The notes: a model not told the origin generated them from the letters alone. Numbered from the stretch's first letter, positions 8,026 to 17,664 are shown. The stretch is 34,494 nucleotides of DNA from Spirochaetota bacterium (GCA_009908735.1 JAAAOR010000131.1:1-34494); one strand, 5' to 3'. Numbers and translations: made by a program.

Positions 8026-10629
8026 TCACCCTCCCGGGGTGCGAGACTCGCCGGCCGCGATTCGAGCAGGCACATCGTTTGGAGCCGCTGCGACGGCGCT
8101 CCCGACGTACGCGTCGAAGTACGACACGCCCTCGTCATCGCCCCCGGGGTTCGCGGCGACCCTGATCGCGAGTGTTTCCAATCGCGTGATGGTGATTCCG
8201 AGGGCGGCGGGGTCCGTGCGGTAAGACGTCTTCAAGAGCTTGCCAAGCCCGCGCGCGCGCCCACCCTCGTGAGCAATCGTGACCTCGAGACCAACGTCGC
8301 AGTCAATGACCCGCCTGACGCCGGCCGCGCCCTCGAGCAGCCCATGCAGCTCGTCGGCTCCAATGTCGGCATTCCTCGAATCTAGGAGAAACACCGATCC
8401 CCAGTAGCTCGCCATGAGTGACCGGACCTTTTTGTTGCCTTCCTCAAGGAGCATTGCAGCCGTGATTTCGATCCCCTCCGGCATAGCGCGCGACACGGCT
8501 TTATAAAAGGTATCAGGTTGTATAAATTCAGATACGGAGACCAGTGCGTATTCGCAGTGCGAGGCGAGGCCCAACGAAAGCGGCTGCGCAAACTCCTGAC
8601 GGGGTTTCGGATTGAAGCCTTGCGTATAGGCCACCGGAATGCCAGCACGCCGGTATGCGCGCTCAAAGACGCCCATGAGACCGAGGTGCGGAATGTAGAC
8701 CGTGGACCCCGTCTTGTTAAAACGAAAGAGCATCTTGCGTCGTAGCTTTCCCTGCTCTCCCGGCATTGCCTGTGGGTGCTGTTGTTGCGCCGCGGGTACG
8801 GGTTGGTCGGAAATGGATACGTCGGCTACCGGAGGTGCGGGCCCTGCCTCCCGAACGCGCAGGGTACTGTTGCACACCCCGCACGCATGGTCGCAGTCAT
8901 CGCCGCATTGCTCGGTCAACTCCCCTTCTCTCGACCGCTCGAACTCCCTGCGAAATGCTGCCGTGCCTACGCCCGTTGTAACGACCTGCCAAGGGAGCGG
9001 CTCGTGGGTCTCGCGCTCGCGGAGTAGCTCTTCATCTACCGGCCATGAAGCGTCTCTGATGGCGCCCCGCCAGGCTTCTCGGTCGAGGTGATCCTCCCAG
9101 GCATCCAGCCGACATCCTCGACCCCACGCGTCTGCAACGAGCTCCCCTACCCGTTCGTCTCCCCGGCTGATGATACCCTCGAGGCGCGACTGAAACGGCG
9201 CCTGATAGCCAAGTTTCATACCCATGCGCTTGAGTTCACGCTTCAGCTCCATGATCCGGTCGAGCGCCTCATATTCACCGAGCTGGCGCGCCCACTGGAA
9301 GGGTGTGTGCGGCTTGGGTACGAAGGTTGCCACGGCAACGTTGAAGTTCATCTTCACCGAAGACTTCATTTCGTGCATGAACTCGGCAATGGCACCCACC
9401 TCGTCCGCCTCCGGAACGGGAAGGCCGATCATGAAGTAAAACTTTGCCAGGCGCCATCCCATATCGCGCGCGGATTTCAGGATTTCTCTCGTCCGCACGA
9501 TCGGTACCTGCTTGTTGATGGCGAGCTGCCCGGCCTCCCCGGGTGTCTCGACGGCAAACGTCAAGCCGCTCTTTCGAACCTGGGAGATCTCGGCGAGAAG
9601 CGGAAGGGTAAAGGAGCTCACCCTCAGCGACGGAAGGGCAAAACTGACGTGCTCCGAGGCAAATCGATCGTTCAAGTACCGGAACAGCGCATGAACGTCG
9701 GCGTAGTCTCCGGTGCTAAGAGAGGAAAGCGTTATGTGACGGTATCCGTAATTGTAAACCAGATTCTCCACCTCCCGCTCGATTGAGGCGTAATCCTTCA
9801 TTCGAACGGGGCGATAGAAAACGCCGGCGCTGCAAAAACGACACCCCTGCGGGCAGCCTCGCATGATCTCTACGACGCCATGGTCCTGCACGACCCTGAT
9901 ACTCGGGACCGGCGCCTGCAGGAGCAGCGGCCCCGCGCCAAACTCTCCCCAAATTGCTCGTCGGGCGCGGCGGTCGGCTCCGAGCCACCACACGTGGGCG
10001 CTCTCGCGAAGCCGTGCGAGCTGACTGTCGCGAGAGGCGCCCCGCGCGCGCAGCCCGGCCAGGTCACCGACCAACCGCTCGATGAGACCCTCGGCCTCGC
10101 CGATGAAGATGGCGTCGAAGAATGGGCCGAACGGAACAGGATTCGATGATATTGGCCCACCGGCTATGACCACGGGTGACTCATTCCCGCGATCGGAGCT
10201 TCTCAGGGGTACCCCGCCGCTGTCGAGAACGGTGAGGATATTCGTCGCCGACAGCTCATACCCGAGGGAGAACGCCAGCATATCGCAGTCCAAGAGCGGT
10301 AATCCCGACTCGAGCGTGTACAACGGGATCCCGGCCTGAGCGATTTCAGCCTCAAAGTCGGGAGCGGGGGCAAATACGCGCTCGCAGCGGACCCCAGGAA
10401 TCGCGTTGAGGCGCGTGTACAGGAGTTTGATCGCAGTGTTCGACATTCCGATTTCGTAGAGGTCCGGGAAACAGACCGCAACGACGTAGTCGCTGCCGCC
10501 CGATACGGCTCCCCCGACGCCGGCCGCGAGGGGCGGAACTGCGCCGAACTCGCCTCCCGTATAGCGTCCCGGGTTTTGCACGCGGGCAAGTATTCGTTTG
10601 AGATCGCGCGTCGGATCAACTCGCTTCAT
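8026..10629 (-). CDS. Radical SAM protein fused to DUF2344 domain (TIGR03960/TIGR03936 type)
   Basis: This 867-residue protein starts with a B12-binding-like region (about residues 1-190). A radical SAM core follows with the [4Fe-4S] motif C259-x3-C263-x2-C266 (GCPQGCRFC). The C-terminal part, from about residue 630 (RRKMLFRFNKTG), matches what I know of the TIGR03936/DUF2344 family, which in many Firmicutes is a separate gene next to the radical SAM gene. A cysteine cluster (CGDDCDHACGVC, about residue 590) lies just before the junction and may bind another metal. The reaction is not established; a role in RNA or protein modification is often guessed. It is the last gene of the mre-rodA block, 48 bases after rodA. 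No strong ribosome-binding site is seen at the ATG. Confidence 0.9.
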   Translation of the reverse strand: MKRVDPTRDLKRILARVQNPGRYTGGEFGAVPPLAAGVGGAVSGGSDYVVAVCFPDLYEIGMSNTAIKLLYTRLNAIPGVRCERVFAPAPDFEAEIAQAGIPLYTLESGLPLLDCDMLAFSLGYELSATNILTVLDSGGVPLRSSDRGNESPVVIAGGPISSNPVPFGPFFDAIFIGEAEGLIERLVGDLAGLRARGASRDSQLARLRESAHVWWLGADRRARRAIWGEFGAGPLLLQAPVPSIRVVQDHGVVEIMRGCPQGCRFCSAGVFYRPVRMKDYASIEREVENLVYNYGYRHITLSSLSTGDYADVHALFRYLNDRFASEHVSFALPSLRVSSFTLPLLAEISQVRKSGLTFAVETPGEAGQLAINKQVPIVRTREILKSARDMGWRLAKFYFMIGLPVPEADEVGAIAEFMHEMKSSVKMNFNVAVATFVPKPHTPFQWARQLGEYEALDRIMELKRELKRMGMKLGYQAPFQSRLEGIISRGDERVGELVADAWGRGCRLDAWEDHLDREAWRGAIRDASWPVDEELLRERETHEPLPWQVVTTGVGTAAFRREFERSREGELTEQCGDDCDHACGVCNSTLRVREAGPAPPVADVSISDQPVPAAQQQHPQAMPGEQGKLRRKMLFRFNKTGSTVYIPHLGLMGVFERAYRRAGIPVAYTQGFNPKPRQEFAQPLSLGLASHCEYALVSVSEFIQPDTFYKAVSRAMPEGIEITAAMLLEEGNKKVRSLMASYWGSVFLLDSRNADIGADELHGLLEGAAGVRRVIDCDVGLEVTIAHEGGRARGLGKLLKTSYRTDPAALGITITRLETLAIRVAANPGGDDEGVSYFDAYVGSAVAAAPNDVPARIAAGESRTPGG

Positions 10630-10677
10630 GACGGATTTCAGCTCTCGTGCCGTCGCACGCTGCTCGATTCTCGCTCC

Positions 10678-11988
10678 CTAATAATGATAGCGGTTGTGAT
10701 GAATGTTTAGAAGCAACCCGACACTCAGCATCGCGGTCCATAGAGATGAGCCACCGTGGGACAAAAAGAACAACGGGATGCCCGTTATCGGCATGACCCC
10801 GATCACCATACCGACGTTGACGGCGAAGTGAAAGAAGATAAGGGCGACAATGCCGGCAGCAACCAGCGAGGAATAGTTGTCCCGGGCAGTCTGGACGATG
10901 TAGAGCCCTCGCAGGAGGATAACGAGGAATAAACCGAAGACGAGCAAGCCTCCGAGAAACCCCCATTCTTCGGCGAGAATCGAGAAAATGAAATCGGTGC
11001 TCTGCTGAGGAATGAACTGATAGTGGCTCTGAGTGCCCTGTAGGAACCCCTTGCCGGAAAGCCCGCCCGAGCCCACGGCGGTAACGGATTGGATGATGTT
11101 CCAGCCCGCGCCCCGCGGATCCGCATATGGGTCCAGAAAGACAATGAGGCGGGTCATCTGGTATTCAGCCAGCGCTCTTCGAACGGCGAGGGAGCCCAGT
11201 AAACCGACGAGAATCACCGAAAGCGCATAGGTAATCCAGAAGAAGTACCTGCGTTTCGTAGCGAGGTATCCCACAGCGGTAACCGCCAGCATTATTAGAA
11301 GCGCGGCGATGACCATCGAGAGAACATCGGGACGGGTGAGAACCGAGACTACGGGTATACTGCCCTCATAGATCTGGCGTTCCCAGGCTGGGGTCACGCT
11401 GAGCACGGCGGTGAGGCTAAGAGCGAGAACGATGTAGGCGACGTGTCTTACCCTGGCGCCCGCCACGAATGCCATGACCAGAAATAGGGGAATGAAGACA
11501 AGGGAGGTTCCCAGGTCCGGCTGTGCCAGGGTCAGCCCCATTGGAATGAGCATGACCACAGCCCCTGCCAGAAACAATGGTAACTTCTTGATTGCGGGAC
11601 CGATCCTCTCCAGATAAATCGAGAGAACGAGCACCGAAGCAAGCTTGGCGAACTCCGAGGGCTGAATCCCGAGCCCGGCAATTCCCAGCCAGGAGCGGGC
11701 CCCGTTTACGACCCGACCGAACGCGAGGGTAATCATCATTAAAATCAAGACCACCACGTAGAAGGGAACCGAAGCGGTTCGAATCGTACTGTAACTGGTC
11801 AACGCCCCCGCGGTGAGCAGGATAAGCCCCGTCCCGGCCCACACCATCTGTCGAATGTGTTCATTGGAGTATACACGTCCGGTGGAGGTAACCCCGCTGG
11901 AGTAAATGAAAAGAATGCCGATGGCGATCAATGACAGCGTTGCAGCTACAATGTAGACGTCAAAGCTCAGTACGGAACGTGATTGCAC
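10678..11988 (-). CDS. rodA: Rod-shape peptidoglycan glycosyltransferase RodA
   Basis: RodA is the SEDS-family membrane glycosyltransferase that polymerises lipid II during cell elongation, working with PBP2. This 436-residue protein has about ten hydrophobic segments. It shows family signatures such as GARSWLGIAGLGIQPSEFAK, AQPDLGTSLVFIPL, GSGGLSGKGFLQGTQSH, PQQSTDFIFSILAEEWGF and the C-terminal PITGIPLFFLSHGGSS. The start is a GTG at 11988; its ribosome-binding site (AGGAG) overlaps the stop codon of the PBP2 gene, implying coupled translation. Adjacency to mrdA and mreBCD supports RodA rather than FtsW. Confidence 0.96.
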   Translation of the reverse strand: MQSRSVLSFDVYIVAATLSLIAIGILFIYSSGVTSTGRVYSNEHIRQMVWAGTGLILLTAGALTSYSTIRTASVPFYVVVLILMMITLAFGRVVNGARSWLGIAGLGIQPSEFAKLASVLVLSIYLERIGPAIKKLPLFLAGAVVMLIPMGLTLAQPDLGTSLVFIPLFLVMAFVAGARVRHVAYIVLALSLTAVLSVTPAWERQIYEGSIPVVSVLTRPDVLSMVIAALLIMLAVTAVGYLATKRRYFFWITYALSVILVGLLGSLAVRRALAEYQMTRLIVFLDPYADPRGAGWNIIQSVTAVGSGGLSGKGFLQGTQSHYQFIPQQSTDFIFSILAEEWGFLGGLLVFGLFLVILLRGLYIVQTARDNYSSLVAAGIVALIFFHFAVNVGMVIGVMPITGIPLFFLSHGGSSLWTAMLSVGLLLNIHHNRYHY

Positions 11989-11997
11989 CCGCGTCTC

Positions 11998-13860
11998 CTA
12001 CATGTACCACAGCGGTCGAGGGGCACTCTTGAGCCCGGCCACCGATTCCTGAAAGTTACTGTCGGTAAAAATACCGTGGAGAATAACGTTTGCCGCTTTC
12101 GGCGCCCACCACTCCCACTCGTTCTCGGCGTCCACCATTACCGCGACGACGACCTGCTCCTCGGGATCGGCGGCCTCATAGGGGGCATAAGCCACGAACC
12201 AAGAGTGCCAGTTCTCCTCCTTACCGGCGACTTGACTGGTGCCGGTCTTACCCGCCGCCTCGACCGCCGGTGTGGTAATCACGACCTCGGCCGTTCCGTC
12301 GGTTATGACCCCTCGCATGGCGCGCTTTACGTTGTCGAAGGTAGACTGTCGCGCATCCATGGTATGCAGCACCTCAGGCTTGACCGTACGCAGCACCTCG
12401 CCGGTAATCTGGTCGCGGACCTGGCTCAGAACGTGCGGCCGATACACCACACCCTCGTTCACGATCATGGCAACCATGTTGGCAATCTGAAGAGAGGTCA
12501 CCGTGAGGAAGCCCTGCCCTATCGAAAGGTTAGCGGTATCCCCTCCGACCCACGGCGAGTTAAACCTGCGCCGCTTCCACTCGGGGCTAGGGAGAGTCCC
12601 GGCAACCTCGCCCGGCAGATCAACTCCGGTTTCGGTTCCGAAGCCGAACTTGCGCGCGTAGTCGACTATGCGCTCCACGCCGAGGTGTTCGACCCCCATC
12701 GTCCAGAAGAAAACATTCGAGGAGTTCGCAAGACCACCGAAAATATCCAGATGCCCGAAACCCGTTTCCCGCCAGTCGTTGAACACCCGGTTCCCCAGGA
12801 CGTAGGTACCGTTTGCGTTCACTGTCTCGTCGAGCCCGAAAACTTCTTCCTCGATCACGGCGGTGGCCATCAGAATCTTCCACGTCGAAGCCGGTGGAGA
12901 GCTGCTCTGGATGGCACGATTTAGAAAAGGCGAGTTCGGCGAGCGGGAGACCTGACTGAAGGCGCGCGAACCACCCTCTCCGTAAAAGCGGTTCGGATCG
13001 AAGCTCGGGTAGGAGACCATGGCCAGGATTTCTCCGGTCGCCGGCTTGAGGACAATCGCGGAGCCGATGCGATCGCCGAGTGCTTCGGCGGTAAGACTCT
13101 GAATGTTTCGATCGATCGTGAGCACCAGATTGTCTCCGAGAACCGGAGGAATGTCTTCCCGACCGGTTTCTTCCACGAGCCGCCCGGAGGCATCCACGGT
13201 GCGGAAACTGCGGCCGGGTTCACCTCGCAGAAGCTCATCGTACTGCTGCTCGACTCCGCTCTTGCCGAGAACCGAGTTAGCGCCGTATCCGCGGTTAAAA
13301 AGAACCTGCAGCTCTTCGGGGGTGATGTCTCCGACGTATCCGAGCACATGCGCCAATTCTTCGCCCTCTGTATAGTAGCGCGTCGGCTTGCTCTGCCAGG
13401 TCACACCGGGGTAGCGCCGATTGTGCTCGGCGAGATAAGTCACTTTTCGAAATGAAACGCCGCTCTGCACCTCCACCGGCCTGTACACGTTGTAGCTCTC
13501 CGGGGGGACCTTCTCCTTTATCCGGGAAACCGGCACACCGAGATAGTCGGCAACACGCTGGAAGACCTCCTCGTGCTGCCCTGCGGGGATCTCGGCGGGA
13601 TTCAGAAGCACCGCAAAGGAATCGGTGTTGGTAACGAGCGGCGTATCGTAGTTGCGGTCGTAGATCTCGCCGCGTTGCGCAGGTATGGGCATAGCACGGC
13701 GTTTTACGCGCTCGGCGCGGGCACTATAGATGTAGTTATCGACGATCTGCATGGAGAAGAGATAGCCGGCATACCCGACAAAGAGCGTCGTAATTAGAAC
13801 ACCGAGGGCAAGCACTCTGATCTTGGAAACCGGACCACGTCTAGGCGAAAAACCACTCAT
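11998..13860 (-). CDS. mrdA: Penicillin-binding protein 2 (peptidoglycan transpeptidase)
   Basis: PBP2 cross-links peptidoglycan during elongation and activates RodA. The 620-residue protein has a cytoplasmic tail, one membrane segment (about residues 13-35) and a pedestal region with the RGEIYDRN motif near residue 60. The transpeptidase domain has the nucleophile motif S325-T-W-K328, SxN at S380-S381-N382, and KTG at 538-540. All three active-site motifs are intact. The residue before the nucleophile motif is Ala (PPAS) where Gly is usual. The ATG overlaps the mreD stop by four bases (ATGA). It belongs to the rod-shape operon with mreB, mreC, mreD and rodA. Confidence 0.96.
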   Translation of the reverse strand: MSGFSPRRGPVSKIRVLALGVLITTLFVGYAGYLFSMQIVDNYIYSARAERVKRRAMPIPAQRGEIYDRNYDTPLVTNTDSFAVLLNPAEIPAGQHEEVFQRVADYLGVPVSRIKEKVPPESYNVYRPVEVQSGVSFRKVTYLAEHNRRYPGVTWQSKPTRYYTEGEELAHVLGYVGDITPEELQVLFNRGYGANSVLGKSGVEQQYDELLRGEPGRSFRTVDASGRLVEETGREDIPPVLGDNLVLTIDRNIQSLTAEALGDRIGSAIVLKPATGEILAMVSYPSFDPNRFYGEGGSRAFSQVSRSPNSPFLNRAIQSSSPPASTWKILMATAVIEEEVFGLDETVNANGTYVLGNRVFNDWRETGFGHLDIFGGLANSSNVFFWTMGVEHLGVERIVDYARKFGFGTETGVDLPGEVAGTLPSPEWKRRRFNSPWVGGDTANLSIGQGFLTVTSLQIANMVAMIVNEGVVYRPHVLSQVRDQITGEVLRTVKPEVLHTMDARQSTFDNVKRAMRGVITDGTAEVVITTPAVEAAGKTGTSQVAGKEENWHSWFVAYAPYEAADPEEQVVVAVMVDAENEWEWWAPKAANVILHGIFTDSNFQESVAGLKSAPRPLWYM

Positions 13861-14369
13861 AACGTCGTTGTCTCCCTGCGGGACTGTCTCAACGGCCTGA
13901 TAAACCTTAACAAAGCAAACAATATCGGTGCAAGCACCGCGTTGTATCCCACCTCGATGGGCAGTCGCGAAGAAAGCACTGCGGATGAAAGCCCGTCGAC
14001 GCCGAAGACGGCGGCCGTAAGACCGGCAAAGAGCGCCTTTACCAACGTTCCAACGGTAAGAAGCAGAACCGGCACCAATACCGCGTCAACAAGCATGCGG
14101 TTGTGGAGAACACCGAAGAGGAATCCCATCACGGTTCGAAGTAGTGCATGGAACCCCAGTGGGGAGAGAGACAGCAGATCTTCGACGAGGCCGCCCACAA
14201 AGGCGCCGATCTCGCCCTCGAAGCTGCCGTTCGTAACCGAGTAATAGGCTATGACGATCAGGGCAAGATCTGGGCGCACGCCGGCTATCTCGACCGCCAC
14301 AAGCACATTCGTCTGCAAGGCAGCCAAGGCAACAAGCATCCCCGAATACAAGAGCACGCGAGGGGTCAT
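13857..14369 (-). CDS. mreD: Rod shape-determining membrane protein MreD
   Basis: MreD is a small inner-membrane component of the elongasome that contacts MreC and modulates PBP2. This 170-residue protein is almost entirely hydrophobic, with five to six predicted membrane helices. It carries the family-like RPDLALIVIAYYSVTNGSFE and GFLFGVLHNRM stretches, the charged GGLVEDLLSLSPLG loop and a basic C-terminus. Position between mreC and mrdA, with four-base overlaps on both sides, makes the assignment firm although MreD sequences diverge strongly. Confidence 0.93.
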   Translation of the reverse strand: MTPRVLLYSGMLVALAALQTNVLVAVEIAGVRPDLALIVIAYYSVTNGSFEGEIGAFVGGLVEDLLSLSPLGFHALLRTVMGFLFGVLHNRMLVDAVLVPVLLLTVGTLVKALFAGLTAAVFGVDGLSSAVLSSRLPIEVGYNAVLAPILFALLRFIRPLRQSRRETTTL

Positions 14370-15211
14370 TCGTTCTCCGGGGTTATGACAAAGACATATT
14401 CAAGAGTCGAAAAATCGACGATTGGGTCGATGGTCAACTCCAGAGACGTCTCGTAGGGCTTTGCTTGAACCGAAGTCACGGAACCAATGCGAATTCCCGC
14501 TGGGTAGATAGAGTTCATGCCGGAGGTTACCACCGTGGCACCATATCGTACACTGCTGCGGGCCTGAGAGCTCACGTAGCGCATCGTCAACGTACCGTCC
14601 CTGCTCGGCGTGCCGTGCACAAGCCCCTCGTAACGGGACTGCTGTAGCCGGGCCGCTACGTAGTTTGAGCTGTCAAAGAGCGGAATCACGATCGATGTGC
14701 TTCGTCCCACCGTCTCGATACGACCTACGAGCCCCTGAGAGCCTCCCTGCACGGCTACAACCGGCATGTTCCGCTGCATACCCCCGGAGGAGCCTCTATT
14801 GATGGTTATGGCGGAAAACAGGTTCGAAGGATCCTTGCCGACAACACGGGCCGCCACGTTACGGTAATCGAGAGACTCGGAGAACCCGAGCACCTGCTCG
14901 AGGCGCTCTACTTCCCGTCTCAGCTCATTGACATCGGTGCGCACGCCCTCATAGCGCCGGAGCTCGCGAAGAACCGCTTCGTACTGTTGCTGAAGCTCTC
15001 CGAGCTCTCGTACCGAATTGATGGTCGATCCGATGAAGTCACCGATATGGAAGAAAAACTCCTGCGCGGAGGATACGACGGTCAGCCCCGCTTCCGCCGG
15101 CCGAAATCGATCGCGCGCCGTTGAGACGACAAGCAAGATAACCGAAGTGAGTACCAGCACAGCAAAGAGGACACCGGCCCTTTGATTCTCAATGCGTTCT
15201 CGAACGCTCAC
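14366..15211 (-). CDS. mreC: Rod shape-determining protein MreC
   Basis: MreC is a bitopic elongasome scaffold that switches on PBP2 in the periplasm. The frame is open upstream into mreB, but the likely start is the GTG at 15211, one base after the mreB stop. That gives 281 residues, the usual MreC length. The protein has one membrane segment near residues 12-32, a coiled coil (about 60-110, with ELGELQQQYEAVLRELRRYE) and the two beta-barrel domains typical of MreC (RVVGKDPSNLFSAITINRG, then GLVGRIETVGRSTS). Its 3' end overlaps mreD by four bases. No strong ribosome-binding site is present, so coupling to mreB is likely. Confidence 0.94.
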   Translation of the reverse strand: MSVRERIENQRAGVLFAVLVLTSVILLVVSTARDRFRPAEAGLTVVSSAQEFFFHIGDFIGSTINSVRELGELQQQYEAVLRELRRYEGVRTDVNELRREVERLEQVLGFSESLDYRNVAARVVGKDPSNLFSAITINRGSSGGMQRNMPVVAVQGGSQGLVGRIETVGRSTSIVIPLFDSSNYVAARLQQSRYEGLVHGTPSRDGTLTMRYVSSQARSSVRYGATVVTSGMNSIYPAGIRIGSVTSVQAKPYETSLELTIDPIVDFSTLEYVFVITPENE

Positions 15212-15212
15212 G

Positions 15213-16253
15213 TCACGTCTTGTGGTACACGCGGCGGCCCTGGTGGTTTGGTCCCCGCTCGTGGTCGAAGTACATCCCGGCGCCAAGCGCCACGCAGTTT
15301 AGCGGGTCCTCCGCCTTGAATGCAGGAACTCCGGTCTCGTTGGCGATCAGCACGTCGAGGCCTTTCAGCAACGACCCGCCCCCGGTCATCACGATGCCCC
15401 TCTCCACGATGTCAGCGGCGAGCTCCGGCGGTGTCTCCCCGAGCGTTCCCTTTATCTCTTCGATGATGGCGGTAATAGGCTCCTGCAGCGCCTCACGCAC
15501 CTCGACGCTGTCGATCTCGAGCCGGCGCGGCAGTCCCGTAATCGCGTCGGTGCCCTTTACTTCCATCTTTTCAATGGTCTTGTCCGGCGAGGCATTCCCA
15601 ATACGCTTCTTGAGCTCCTCGGCGGTCCCCTCTCCGATGATGAGATTGTGTACGCCTCTCACGTGCTTCATGATGGCTTCGTCGAACTCATCGCCACCGA
15701 GACGGATGGCATTCGTCACGACCATGCCGCCGAGGGATATGACCGAAATCTCGCTGGTTCCGCCGCCGATATCGACGATCATGTGGCCGGCCGGCTCGAA
15801 GATCGGAATACTCGCACCAATTGCAGCAGCGAGCGATTCTTCGATCACCTTCACCTCGCGTGCGCCGGCCTTGTAGGCGCTTTCCTCTACTGCGCGCCGC
15901 TCGACTTCGGTGATGCAGGTTGGTACGCCGATTACCATGCGTGGCTTCACGAATAGCCGTCGGTTGAGAACCTTGGAGATGAAGTAGCGGATCATCTTCT
16001 CGGTTGTCTCGAGATCCGCGATAACTCCGTCGCGAAGCGGCCGGATCGCGATGATATCACCGGGGGTCTTCCAGAGCATCCGGCGAGCCTCCTCGCCGAC
16101 CGCCACCACCTTCTTGGTGCCTCGCTCGACGGCTACGACCGACGGCTCGCTAATGACGATACCTCGTCCGCGGATGTAAATGAGCGTGTTGCATGTACCG
16201 AGGTCTACCCCGATATCGCTTGAAAAAGCGTTGAAAAGCGATCCAACACCCAT
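15213..16253 (-). CDS. mreB: Rod shape-determining actin homologue MreB
   Basis: MreB forms membrane-bound filaments that steer elongation of the peptidoglycan wall. The 346 residues match the family length. Actin-fold ATP-binding motifs are present: phosphate 1 [10 protein letters not shown] (residue about 17), phosphate 2 [14 protein letters not shown] (about 165), and the adenosine motif [10 protein letters not shown] near residue 290. A strong GGAGGA site lies eight bases before the ATG, in the 17-base gap after the TPR gene, so the two are co-transcribed. The C-terminus carries a basic, Arg/His-rich tail ([16 protein letters not shown]) beyond the usual end. Confidence 0.98.
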   Translation of the reverse strand: MGVGSLFNAFSSDIGVDLGTCNTLIYIRGRGIVISEPSVVAVERGTKKVVAVGEEARRMLWKTPGDIIAIRPLRDGVIADLETTEKMIRYFISKVLNRRLFVKPRMVIGVPTCITEVERRAVEESAYKAGAREVKVIEESLAAAIGASIPIFEPAGHMIVDIGGGTSEISVISLGGMVVTNAIRLGGDEFDEAIMKHVRGVHNLIIGEGTAEELKKRIGNASPDKTIEKMEVKGTDAITGLPRRLEIDSVEVREALQEPITAIIEEIKGTLGETPPELAADIVERGIVMTGGGSLLKGLDVLIANETGVPAFKAEDPLNCVALGAGMYFDHERGPNHQGRRVYHKT

Positions 16254-16270
16254 GTGTGTGTTCCTCCGGC

Positions 16271-17221
16271 TTACGTGTTCCCCTGCAGGCTCGTCAGTGC
16301 GCCTGCATGGTTCGGATCAATTCGAATGGTCTCGCGCCACTGCGACCGGGCGCGCACGGTATCTCCCATCAGGTCGTACACTCGGCCCAACTGATAATGA
16401 GCTTCGGCGGACTTAGCATTCGAGTCAATGATGAGCTCAAACTGCTGTTTGGCGGCCTCCAGCCGGTCATCCTGTATATAGGCTTCGCCCAGCATAAACC
16501 GGGCTTTCTGAACGAGAAACGAGTCGTCGGTGGCCCCGATCGCATCCTTCAAGTACGATTCCGCCTGCCCGTGACGGCCCGCCTTCATGTAGGTCTCCGC
16601 GACGGTCAGATACAAAAGATCCGACGGCGTGCGGTCGAGGGCGGTGGAGAAACTCTCCACGCTCTCTTCGAAGCGGCCGAGCTGCGCGTAGGCCATACCG
16701 AGATACTCGTGAGTATCATCGGCTACGTAGCCCATTTCCTCCGACTGGCGCATATGCCTCACCGCAAGATCGTAGTAAAAGTCGCCGCGGTGATAGTAAG
16801 CCTTCGCGAGCACATAATGTACCTGAGCTTCCAGCGGCGTGCGGCGGAGCACGAGTGCCTTGCGCAGCAAGATTACAGCACGGTCGAGGTAGGCACGCTT
16901 GTCTTCCTCTGAGACCTGATTAACCCCTTCATAAAAATAGGAAAATCCCCCCAGAACAAGAGCGCTCTCGTCAAGCGGGGTCTCCGCGAGGACCTGCTGT
17001 GTCCGCTCTATGATGCTCCTATACCTCGCCTGGTCCCACAGCTCGTGCATTTCCTGTCGTTCTTGCACTTCGCTGTATCTCAAGAGCCCGAAGGCCTGGG
17101 TTTGAAAAAAAACTATCGCAAGAACTACGAGAAGGCCACCGAGGATCAGGATCCGTCGGGCACCGCCTCGCGGTGATGCTCCAAAGCCTCTGGTGCGGAA
17201 ACCGCTACGGGAGAATGTCAT
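16271..17221 (-). CDS. Membrane-anchored TPR protein leading the mre operon
   Basis: This 316-residue protein has a basic N-terminus, one membrane segment (about residues 24-44) and a long helical region with about six TPR motifs. Recognisable repeats include [40 protein letters not shown] and [20 protein letters not shown]. It probably serves as a protein-protein scaffold outside the membrane. The ATG at 17221 is preferred over an upstream TTG at 17227; no ribosome-binding site is visible, so the mRNA may have a very short leader. It sits 17 bases before mreB and is first in the operon, which suggests a role in shape or wall synthesis; that is inference from context. Confidence 0.85.
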   Translation of the reverse strand: MTFSRSGFRTRGFGASPRGGARRILILGGLLVVLAIVFFQTQAFGLLRYSEVQERQEMHELWDQARYRSIIERTQQVLAETPLDESALVLGGFSYFYEGVNQVSEEDKRAYLDRAVILLRKALVLRRTPLEAQVHYVLAKAYYHRGDFYYDLAVRHMRQSEEMGYVADDTHEYLGMAYAQLGRFEESVESFSTALDRTPSDLLYLTVAETYMKAGRHGQAESYLKDAIGATDDSFLVQKARFMLGEAYIQDDRLEAAKQQFELIIDSNAKSAEAHYQLGRVYDLMGDTVRARSQWRETIRIDPNHAGALTSLQGNT

Positions 17222-17235
17222 TGTCAATCAGGCGT

Positions 17236-17264
17236 ATTCAACTATACATCAGGGGAAAAGTCAA
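17236..17264 (-). promoter_or_regulatory. Candidate sigma-70 promoter for the TPR-mreBCD operon
   Basis: On the - strand TTGACT (17259-17264) and TTGAAT (17236-17241) are separated by 17 bases. The predicted start of transcription is near 17229, only a few bases before the ATG at 17221, so the mRNA would be almost leaderless. An alternative -10, TATAGT, lies a few bases upstream but lacks a good -35. Confidence 0.4.
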
Positions 17265-17269
17265 TTCGG

Positions 17270-17276
17270 AAAAAAA
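17270..17276 (-). terminator. T-run directly after rnpB P1 helix
   Basis: The 3' strand of the RNase P RNA P1 helix ends at 17277 and is followed at once by seven T residues on the transcribed strand. A classic local hairpin is not present; the paired stem partner is at the 5' end of the RNA. It probably marks the end of the rnpB transcript. Confidence 0.5.
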
Positions 17277-17642
17277 GCGACCGAGGCGTCGTAAGCCGGG
17301 TTCTGTGAGAGGCCGTCATCTATCTGGCCGCTGCGTTGCCGCAGTCGGTCCCGAGCAACCTACCCGCAGGCATCGGACGGGCAGCCCGCCTGCTGCTTGG
17401 TCTTGCTCCCGGCAAGGTTTGCCATGCGCCGAAGATTACTCTCCGACCGGTGGGCTCTTACCCCACCTTTTCACCCTTACCCCACCACACAATCGCGGAC
17501 CGTGTAACCGGGCGGTACGTTTTCTGTGGCACTTTCTCGCCCGACGCGAAATCGGGGCCGGGTGTTACCCGGTGCCGTGCCCTGTGGAGCCCGGACTTTC
17601 CTCCGGGGCCTACGCCCCGGCGACGGCCGACGCCCCGATCGC
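17277..17642 (-). ncRNA. rnpB: RNase P RNA, bacterial class A
   Basis: This is the catalytic RNA of RNase P, which trims tRNA 5' leaders. Read on the - strand, it contains the invariant block GAGGAAAGTCCGGGCTCC (17586-17603) and the 3' block ACAGAACCCGGCTTA (17292-17306), together forming P4 and its flanks. It also has the GGGTGAAAAGGTGGGGTAAG segment (about 17457-17476), typical of class A. The ends are set by a continuous 15-base-pair P1 helix: GCGATCGGGGCGTCG at the 5' end pairs with CGACGCCTCGGTCGC at the 3' end. Length is about 366 nucleotides. It starts only 22 bases after the stop of the zinc-ribbon gene, and I see no promoter there. It may therefore be processed from the rpoD-operon transcript. 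Confidence 0.96.
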
Positions 17643-17664
17643 AAAAGAAACTTGGTGTTGCCTG

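Noticed and set aside
11983..12924. 313-residue + strand frame opposite mrdA
   Set aside because: It is antisense to PBP2, whose three active-site motifs are intact; no independent support.
15212..15286. Longer mreC start inside mreB
   Set aside because: It would overlap mreB by 25 codons and add residues unlike MreC; the GTG just after the mreB stop gives the usual length.
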